Positions 1-5,258 of a stretch of DNA of 8,896 nucleotides are shown in pieces (position 1 is the first letter of the stretch; each line of letters starts with the position of its first letter). The position numbers and the translations under genes are program-made. Origin of the DNA: Gammaproteobacteria bacterium (GTDB lineage: Bacteria; Pseudomonadota; Gammaproteobacteria; Pseudomonadales; Azotimanducaceae); NCBI GenBank assembly GCA_002690405.1, contig NZEI01000017.1:12037-20932 (forward strand). Reading direction: 5' to 3'. Below the pieces are notes generated by a model that searched no databases, had not been told where the DNA came from, and saw nothing but the letters and a program-made list of their open reading frames with translations.

Positions 1-581
1 TCGACTCCGGAGAAGGCGCCTTCACGATCCAGGATATCGCCTGCGCCAACGTCAATGATTCGAGCGGTCATATCGGCGCGCTCAATCATGCGCCCCAAGG
101 TCATGAATCGATAGGCATGGTCTCTTGGTGCGGTGGTTTGCAAAAGGCCGGTGAGTGCCTGGCAGTGATGAATGATCTCGTCTAGGAGCGCTAGCCGATT
201 GCTCCGCGAGGTTGCAGCGCTGGCGCGCTCATCTGCGAAGAGTTGCATTTCGTTAACTTGCTCCCATGCCTCCTCAGGCAGTACGTCGCGAGTGATTCTA
301 AGATTGTCTCGCGCACGGTTTATCGCAAAACGAATACTACTTGTCCCGTTTGCGCCAGTGACGAGGAACTTATGCACATTCAATTCGTTGTGTTGTTGAT
401 AGCGCTCTTCGAACTCTGACTGAGCATCAAGAATGTCCACGAGTATCATCCACGAGGGCTCAGTACCTTTGGGGATATCCATGATTAGATGGTTGTAGCT
501 GCGTATCAGACGGGCGGTATTTTCGGCGCGTTCAAGGTATCGCGCGAGCCAATAAAGATTTTCTGCGACGCGGGACAACAT
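1..581 (-). CDS. Alpha-E domain protein (DUF403), C-terminus cut by window edge
   Basis: The frame is open from the ATG at 581-579 to the left edge, giving 193 complete codons; family members are usually a little over 300 residues, so roughly the last third is missing. The N-terminus MLSRVAENLYWLARYLERAE is almost the family consensus. The motif ERAENTARLI (residues 17-26) recurs as ERADMTARII (167-176), consistent with the two-repeat, all-helical build of alpha-E proteins. There is no signal peptide, so a cytosolic protein is expected. The start lies 2 bases after the stop of the upstream ATP-grasp gene; the nearest Shine-Dalgarno-like GGAG is 14 bases away inside that gene, so translation is probably coupled. 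Family knowledge: alpha-E proteins are consistently encoded beside circularly permuted ATP-grasp proteins and often a transglutaminase-like protein, and are predicted partners of the ligase; their biochemical activity is not established. Identification is secure, role inferred. Confidence 0.93.
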   Translation of the reverse strand, partial: MLSRVAENLYWLARYLERAENTARLIRSYNHLIMDIPKGTEPSWMILVDILDAQSEFEERYQQHNELNVHKFLVTGANGTSSIRFAINRARDNLRITRDVLPEEAWEQVNEMQLFADERASAATSRSNRLALLDEIIHHCQALTGLLQTTAPRDHAYRFMTLGRMIERADMTARIIDVGAGDILDREGAFSGV

Positions 582-583
582 AG

Positions 584-1999
584 CTAGTGCCCAGTCTCCA
601 CAACCCAGGTGTCTTTGCTGCCGCCTCCTTGGGAAGAATTAACAACCAGCGATCCTTCCCTTAGAGCGACTCGGGTTAATCCGCCCTGACTTACCCAAAT
701 ATCTTTGCCTTGCAGAATAAATGGCCGTAGGTCTAAGTGCCTTGGAGCTAGCCCTGATGGGGTTAGGGTTGGCGCTGTTGAAAGGGACAGTGTTGGTTGG
801 GCAACATAGTTGTCAGGATTGGCTTCTACCAATGCGGTAACGCGTTTGGCTTCAGCCTTGCTGCTATGGGGGCCTACAAAGACACCGTAGCCACCGGATT
901 CATTGACGGGTTTGACCACGAGTTGTTCAATGTTCGCAAGGACGTAGTCTCGGTCCTTCGTGTTTCTGCACAAAAAAGTCGGTACGTTTTTGACTATAGG
1001 TTGCTGGCCTAAGTAGTAGCGGATCATATCCGGCACATAGGCATAGATGGCTTTATCGTCTGCTACGCCCGCGCCGGGGGCGTTAGCAATGGCTATGGTG
1101 CCGGCCCGCCAAGCGCGCATAAGCCCTGGTGTTCCCAGCACAGAATCTTGGCGAAAGCTTTCTGGGTCCAGAAATTCCTCATTTATTCGTCGATAAATGA
1201 CGTCTACTTGAACATCACCATCAATGGTGTGCATATAAACCTTGTTGTTGTCCCGTACTTCTAGATCTCGTCCCTCAACCAATTCAACCCCCATACCCTG
1301 AGCGAGGTAGGCGTGTTCAAAATAGGCAGAGTTAAAAATCCCTGGGGTTAATACAACGATAGTTGGACGTTTGCGATCTGATGGGGCGATGGAACACAGC
1401 GTTTTATAAAGCTGAGAAGGGTAGTCATCAACCGGCAGAATGCTGTGATTCTCAAATAGCTCGGGCAACACGCGCTTGGTTAATTCTCTATTTTCGATCA
1501 TATAAGAGACACCAGAAGGCACCCTGAGATTGTCCTCGAGCACACGAAATTCGCCGTTTTCGTCTCGCACCAAATCGGTGCCGCAGACGTGTGCCCAGGC
1601 TTCATGTTTGGGCGTAACGCCCAAACATTCATCACGATAATTTGGCGATTCTAAAACCAGTTCCGCTGGTATCAGACCGTCCTTGAGAATTTTTTGTTTG
1701 TCGTATACGTCGTTGATAAAGCAATTGAGTGCCCGGGTTCTTTGAGCGAGTCCGCTGCTGACTTTGCGCCAATCTCTTGCAGGTATGACTCTTGGAATGA
1801 TGTCGAAGGGCCATGCGCGGTCAATGTTGGCGCCGTCAGAATAAACGGTGAAGCTAATGCCCATTTCTTTGATCGCTAATTCTGCGGCGTTGCGATAGAT
1901 GGACAAGGATTCGGGAGATTGTTTTTTTAGCCATCTGATAACCCGACTCGCGCCGCTGCGCGCTCGGCACTTGTTCGTGATCAGTTCATCGAAATGCAT
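584..1999 (-). CDS. Circularly permuted type 2 ATP-grasp protein (DUF404/DUF407)
   Basis: The 471-residue product is near the usual full family length. Family hallmarks in order, counted from the ATG at 1999: FDEL at 3-6; EDNLRVPSGVSYMIENR at 155-171; TPGIFNSAYFEHAYLA around 218-233 with MGVELVEGRDL at 236-246; VDVIYRRI at 265-272; ANAPGAGVADDKAIY at 305-319; VVKPVNESGGYG at 361-372; DLRPF near 423-427; and the C-terminal GGLTRVALREGS plus NSSQGGGSKDTW (454-465). The conserved acidic, lysine and glycine-rich stretches are those expected for ATP and metal binding. The family is predicted to be a peptide-bond-forming amidoligase making short peptides or tags; substrate and product are unknown. 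There is no signal peptide. It is the first gene of a pair with the alpha-E gene, whose ATG follows 2 bases after this TAG stop. The start is uncertain: the ATG has no good ribosome site and family-like sequence continues upstream in frame (see findings), so the true start may be near 2020. Confidence 0.93.
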   Translation of the reverse strand: MHFDELITNKCRARSGASRVIRWLKKQSPESLSIYRNAAELAIKEMGISFTVYSDGANIDRAWPFDIIPRVIPARDWRKVSSGLAQRTRALNCFINDVYDKQKILKDGLIPAELVLESPNYRDECLGVTPKHEAWAHVCGTDLVRDENGEFRVLEDNLRVPSGVSYMIENRELTKRVLPELFENHSILPVDDYPSQLYKTLCSIAPSDRKRPTIVVLTPGIFNSAYFEHAYLAQGMGVELVEGRDLEVRDNNKVYMHTIDGDVQVDVIYRRINEEFLDPESFRQDSVLGTPGLMRAWRAGTIAIANAPGAGVADDKAIYAYVPDMIRYYLGQQPIVKNVPTFLCRNTKDRDYVLANIEQLVVKPVNESGGYGVFVGPHSSKAEAKRVTALVEANPDNYVAQPTLSLSTAPTLTPSGLAPRHLDLRPFILQGKDIWVSQGGLTRVALREGSLVVNSSQGGGSKDTWVVETGH

Positions 2000-2041
2000 G
2001 CTCGGATGATAAATTTCCAGGGCGTTCTCTCCAATCTCGCC

Positions 2042-2087
2042 TAGTGCGGACGCTTTGCCCGGATGCGATACTGTTATCGCTGCACTA
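2042..2087. repeat. Nested inverted repeat upstream of the ATP-grasp gene
   Basis: The outer arms TAGTGC (2042-2047) and GCACTA (2082-2087) are perfect complements and enclose the perfect inner dyad GCGATA/TATCGC (2065-2070 and 2075-2080). On the right the two arms are one base apart; on the left 17 bases separate them. This could be an operator region or a folded leader element. Function is not known. Confidence 0.45.
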
Positions 2088-2102
2088 AATGTGCCATGTC
2101 AG
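2065..2102 (-). promoter_or_regulatory. Candidate promoter with overlapping dyad upstream of the ATP-grasp gene
   Basis: Read on the minus strand, CTGACA (2102-2097, five of six match to TTGACA) is followed by an 18-base spacer and GATAAC (2078-2073, four of six match to TATAAT). The perfect inverted repeat GCGATA-N4-TATCGC (2065-2080) covers the -10 element, an arrangement typical of a repressor operator. Predicted transcription would start near 2066. Promoter calls by eye are weak; the dyad itself is certain. Confidence 0.35.
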
Positions 2103-2146
2103 CCGGATATCGAGGCTTGGAGGTGGCGATCTGTAAACTTACGTAT

Positions 2147-2165
2147 AGCAAAAGCGACTTTTGCT
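2147..2165 (-). terminator. Perfect 8-bp stem-loop after the amidohydrolase gene, possible terminator
   Basis: AGCAAAAG (2147-2154) and CTTTTGCT (2158-2165) are perfect complements around a 3-base loop. On the minus strand the hairpin begins 18 bases after the amidohydrolase stop. No T-tract follows it, so it is not a classic intrinsic terminator; it may help termination or protect the 3' end of the message. Confidence 0.4.
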
Positions 2166-2183
2166 CGCTGGTTTGAATTACAT

Positions 2184-3359
2184 TTAACCAGGGCGGCGCA
2201 GTTCCGGCGCGAGTCCATTACCCATCATGTCGATGAAATTTTCGGCGTAGAACCCATCGAGAGTCGCTTGCGGAAGACCATTTAAGGTCTCGCCAAAACG
2301 TTTGAGCGGGTTTCTGCCGCCTTCCACGTGAGGAAAGTCAGTGGAGAAAAGACACATATCTTCATGGGAATTGCTAATAATCCAGCCTGTGTCTTCATGT
2401 GGGTAAGGGGTTACCCGCAGTTGACGTTGCGCGATCTCCGAAGGCTTGGCTGAAAGGTTCTGTAGTCGTTCTTCATTCTTGCGGAAGGCGTGCGCTGCTG
2501 AGTCTAGGTTGCGTAGCCACCCTGGTAGCCAAGATGCTCCGAGTTCTATGACGCCCCACTTCAACTTGGGAAACTTATCAAAAATTCCGTCAATGATCAG
2601 AGTGGCGATCGTCTGCTGGACTGATGTGGAGATAGGCAGATATGTCACGGAGGTGAAGTTGGCATCGCCACCGTGAAAGTCTGGGACGGCCGGCAAACCA
2701 TTGATCTTGTATGTTGGGTTTAGTTTTTCTTCGCCCCCCACATGAAACAAGATAGGCAGACCAGCTTCTTCGGCCATAGCCCAAACAGGAAAAAGGCCCG
2801 TATGGCTCGGGCTATGATTTTGCGGGCACCAAGACGGCACCATGAGCGCTTTGGCGCCCATAGCTATCGCTTGCTTGGCAGTTTCTGTGGCAAGGTCGAA
2901 GTCCTCAAGCGGAATATAGGCGGTAGCGAGCAGCCTTTTATCCACAGAGCAAAAATCCGTCATCATTCTGTTGTGTGCGGTAGCGGCCCCATAGCAAAGA
3001 TCTTGGTCGCCTGACTGGTCGAAGCCAAAATTGCCAAGGCAGAATGTGGTGAAAACCAGTTGGCTGGCGACACCAATGTGATCCACTGCGGCGGGTCTGT
3101 CTTCGCGAAGAAATGCGCCATGCGCGTCGTAGTTCTTGCGCAACATTATGTTCTCGGCGGCATTAGCGCGAAATTCGCGGTCTTGCTGGCGCTTCTGTGC
3201 GTCCTCTATTGCCAGCCGATTGCCAACACGCACGCCCAGATTTGGGTGGGCTAGAAAGCGCCGCAGTAGGTTTTTTTCAAAATACGGATTCAAGCAATCT
3301 GACATCTCCATGAGATGACTGTCGGCATCGTGAACGAGACGATCTTCAACGTAAGGCAT
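2184..3359 (-). CDS. Amidohydrolase family protein (COG2159-type metal-dependent hydrolase/decarboxylase)
   Basis: The 391-residue product is of normal length for amidohydrolase-2 TIM-barrel enzymes, which hydrolyse or decarboxylate small carboxylates or aromatics using one divalent metal. Probable metal ligands are D13 and H15 in DADSHLMEM, H206 in LPILFHVGG and D341 in LFSTDFPHVEGG, the usual SDFPHxEG-type motif; IELGASWLPGW (271-281) is another family stretch. There is no signal peptide, so it is cytosolic. The ATG at 3359 is preferred because GGGGAG sits 8 bases upstream; an in-frame GTG at 3386 would add nine residues but lies about where transcription should begin. The gene is divergent from the metallophosphatase and 184 bases upstream of the ATP-grasp gene, with a stem-loop between, so it is probably a separate unit. 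Members of this branch act on many substrates, and none can be assigned from sequence or neighbours. Confidence 0.9.
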   Translation of the reverse strand: MPYVEDRLVHDADSHLMEMSDCLNPYFEKNLLRRFLAHPNLGVRVGNRLAIEDAQKRQQDREFRANAAENIMLRKNYDAHGAFLREDRPAAVDHIGVASQLVFTTFCLGNFGFDQSGDQDLCYGAATAHNRMMTDFCSVDKRLLATAYIPLEDFDLATETAKQAIAMGAKALMVPSWCPQNHSPSHTGLFPVWAMAEEAGLPILFHVGGEEKLNPTYKINGLPAVPDFHGGDANFTSVTYLPISTSVQQTIATLIIDGIFDKFPKLKWGVIELGASWLPGWLRNLDSAAHAFRKNEERLQNLSAKPSEIAQRQLRVTPYPHEDTGWIISNSHEDMCLFSTDFPHVEGGRNPLKRFGETLNGLPQATLDGFYAENFIDMMGNGLAPELRRPG

Positions 3360-3392
3360 CGAATTAGCTCCCCATCTTGCTAGCACTCATGC

Positions 3393-3401
3393 AATATAGC
3401 A
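3393..3401 (-). promoter_or_regulatory. Candidate extended -10 promoter of the amidohydrolase gene
   Basis: On the minus strand TGC is followed directly by TATATT (3398-3393), five of six matches to TATAAT with the TGn extension. No good -35 lies at 17 bases, only a T-rich stretch, which fits extended -10 promoters. Transcription would start near 3386, about 27 bases before the preferred ATG. Confidence 0.4.
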
Positions 3402-3499
3402 TCGCATAAGTTGAGCAAAAAAGATTAACTCTCCTGCTGATAAAAAACGTGGTTGGATCTTGGTCGCGGTTCAACTGCCGGCGGGGTGTAATGTTTGTT

Positions 3500-3540
3500 C
3501 AATATTTATGGAATATTTTCATCTTTTGCTAAAAATATTG
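3500..3540. repeat. AT-rich inverted repeat next to the metallophosphatase ribosome site
   Basis: CAATATTT (3500-3507) is the exact complement of AAATATTG (3533-3540), and a third AATATT copy lies at 3512-3517. The right arm ends on the first G of the ribosome site GGGGG (3540-3544). It could bind a regulator or fold in the leader of the message. At this base composition chance is a real alternative. Confidence 0.35.
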
Positions 3541-3552
3541 GGGGATAAACCT

Positions 3553-5148
3553 ATGGCTGGTTTTTTCAGAGTCACGGTTTTTTTTGCTGTTTTAATCGGC
3601 TCATCGGCTAGTGCTCATGACGATTGGAAGGCAACTGAATACTCCCGCGTAGCGGCCCACGAGCCCACACCCTTGCCTGACCGTGTGGTGCTGACCTGGG
3701 AAGACGATCCTGCTACCACCCAATCGGTTACCTGGCGTACCGATACGAACACCAAAAAAGGACTTGCACACTTGGCTGTTGCGAATTCCAACGGTAGGGC
3801 ACTAAAGCCAGAAGTTTTCGAGGCCAAGACTGAATTATTTAAGAGCGATATTAACGAGGCGAATTACCACAGTGTGACGTTCAGAAACTTGCAGCCAGAT
3901 ACGCTCTACACCTATCGGGTCGGCGATGGTGTTAATTGGACCGAGTACTACCATTTCAGAACCGCAAGCGATCGGGCCAGACCGTTTAGCTTTATTTATT
4001 TTGGTGACGCTCAAAATGACGTCCGCACTCATTGGTCGCGTGTTTTTCGCGAAGCGTTTCGGGATGCTCCAAGAGCCGCATTTACCCTGCATGCAGGAGA
4101 TTTAATAGATAACAATGATTGGGATTCTGAGTGGGGCGATTGGCATCAGGGCCCGGACTGGGTTAACGGCACCATTCCGGTTATCGCGACACCAGGCAAT
4201 CACGAATACCGCCGTATTGACCAAGGCTCTAGGTCCGAGCGCTTTTGGGCGACTAAAGATGGAGCAGTGATCGAGGTCAACATGACTGGGATTAAAGTCG
4301 AGTCAGGTGAGAGCGGCACCACATATAAGTTGTCATTCGTCGGACCAGACGGAACCAGTACTTACCTTGAGATTAACGATGGCGGCAACATTGTCGTCGC
4401 CGACGACGCGGTAGAGTCTATAACTGGGTTCACCAAAGAGCAGTTGCTGGGTTCCAGCTTTTATGCAGCACCACTCTATGACCGGCAGCGCGAGCCTGGA
4501 GTTCCTGCTGTCACGACCCATTGGCGCCCCCAATTTACTTTTCCGGTTCAGGATGTGCCAGACGAGGCTTTTAAAGAGACGGTTTATTTCATTGATTATC
4601 AGGGTGTTCGCTTTATTTCCCTGGACTCTAATAAAGCCCCGGAATTACAGGTGCCATGGTTTAGAAGGGCGCTGGAGAATAATCCTAATCGATGGACGAT
4701 CGTAACGTTCCACCATCCGGTTTTTTCGCCCGGATCGGATCGTGATAATCCAAAAATCAGAGAGCTTTGGAAGCCGCTTATTGATGAGTTTAAAGTCGAC
4801 TTGGTGCTAAGCGGACATGACCATACTTATGCTCGTACCGGCCAGGTAGACACCAGTAGCCTGACAAATATTCCTACGGGGTATCAGCAAGCCTATGATC
4901 CTGAGATAGGGACGGTCTATGTCGTCTCGGTGAGTGGCCCGAAAATGTACAGCATAACTAAGGGTAACTACGCCAAAAGAGTTGCTGAAAACACCCAGCT
5001 GTACCAGATAATCCATGTAGATGATAAAAATCTAGAGTACAAAGCATACGAGGCCACGGGTGAACTCTACGATACGTTTACTCTACAAAAGCGCAAGGGA
5101 ATGCCTAATCTGTTGATTGAGGCGCTACCGTTGGAGAAGCGAGATTAA
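3553..5148 (+). CDS. Secreted metallophosphatase with purple acid phosphatase-like N-terminal (FN3) domain
   Basis: The 531-residue product starts at the ATG with GGGGG 8 bases upstream and a clear Sec signal peptide, MAGFFRVTVFFAVLIGSSASA, cleaved about after A21, so it acts in the periplasm or outside the cell. Residues about 39-137 form the beta-sandwich domain seen at the N-terminus of purple acid phosphatases. The calcineurin-like domain follows: FGDAQ (D152), HAGDLIDN (D183), PGNHEY (N216, H217), VTFHHP (H387) and SGHDHTY (H422, H424), together a full two-metal site for phosphomonoester or diester hydrolysis. The tyrosine of the purple GDxxY motif is replaced by D186. Between GNHEY and HWRPQF (323-328) lies an insertion of about 90 residues with a PAS-like patch (ITGFTKEQLLGSSF, 290-303). 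An in-frame TTG at 3460 was rejected as start because it would bury the signal peptide. The gene is divergent from the amidohydrolase and convergent with the S9 peptidase. The physiological substrate is unknown. Confidence 0.92.
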   Translation: MAGFFRVTVFFAVLIGSSASAHDDWKATEYSRVAAHEPTPLPDRVVLTWEDDPATTQSVTWRTDTNTKKGLAHLAVANSNGRALKPEVFEAKTELFKSDINEANYHSVTFRNLQPDTLYTYRVGDGVNWTEYYHFRTASDRARPFSFIYFGDAQNDVRTHWSRVFREAFRDAPRAAFTLHAGDLIDNNDWDSEWGDWHQGPDWVNGTIPVIATPGNHEYRRIDQGSRSERFWATKDGAVIEVNMTGIKVESGESGTTYKLSFVGPDGTSTYLEINDGGNIVVADDAVESITGFTKEQLLGSSFYAAPLYDRQREPGVPAVTTHWRPQFTFPVQDVPDEAFKETVYFIDYQGVRFISLDSNKAPELQVPWFRRALENNPNRWTIVTFHHPVFSPGSDRDNPKIRELWKPLIDEFKVDLVLSGHDHTYARTGQVDTSSLTNIPTGYQQAYDPEIGTVYVVSVSGPKMYSITKGNYAKRVAENTQLYQIIHVDDKNLEYKAYEATGELYDTFTLQKRKGMPNLLIEALPLEKRD

Positions 5149-5208
5149 TCAAATCTAAGCCTGCGCGCGGCTGCTTTGATACTCAACTTTAGATAGGTTT
5201 TGCCATTT

Positions 5209-5245
5209 AAAACGCCGAATTCCTTCGAGCGAATTTTGTTGGCGT
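5209..5245 (-). terminator. Likely intrinsic terminator of the S9 peptidase gene
   Basis: On the minus strand, 13 bases after the peptidase stop, ACGCC (5245-5241) pairs with GGCGT (5216-5212) and encloses an inner AATTC/GAATT stem (5235-5231 with 5222-5218). The outer stem runs into TTTT (5212-5209). The internal bulge is uneven and the T-tract short, so strength is doubtful. It lies in the 110-base convergent gap after the metallophosphatase, for which I see no separate plus-strand terminator. Confidence 0.4.
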
Positions 5246-5258
5246 ATGCGCTACTCAA

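Noticed and set aside
172..399. 75-codon plus-strand frame as a small gene
   Set aside because: It is antisense to the alpha-E gene, whose protein is strongly conserved; the plus-strand translation is low-complexity.
3360..3386. GTG start adding nine residues to the amidohydrolase
   Set aside because: The ATG at 3359 has GGGGAG 8 bases upstream, and the GTG lies about where the predicted transcript would begin.
3460..3552. Upstream TTG start adding 31 residues to the metallophosphatase
   Set aside because: It has no ribosome site and would place a signal peptide in the interior; the ATG at 3553 has GGGGG at good spacing and begins a clean signal peptide.
5154..5175. GC-rich AGCC/GGCT stem after the metallophosphatase as its terminator
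   Set aside because: Only four base pairs with a 7-base loop and no T-tract; too weak to call.
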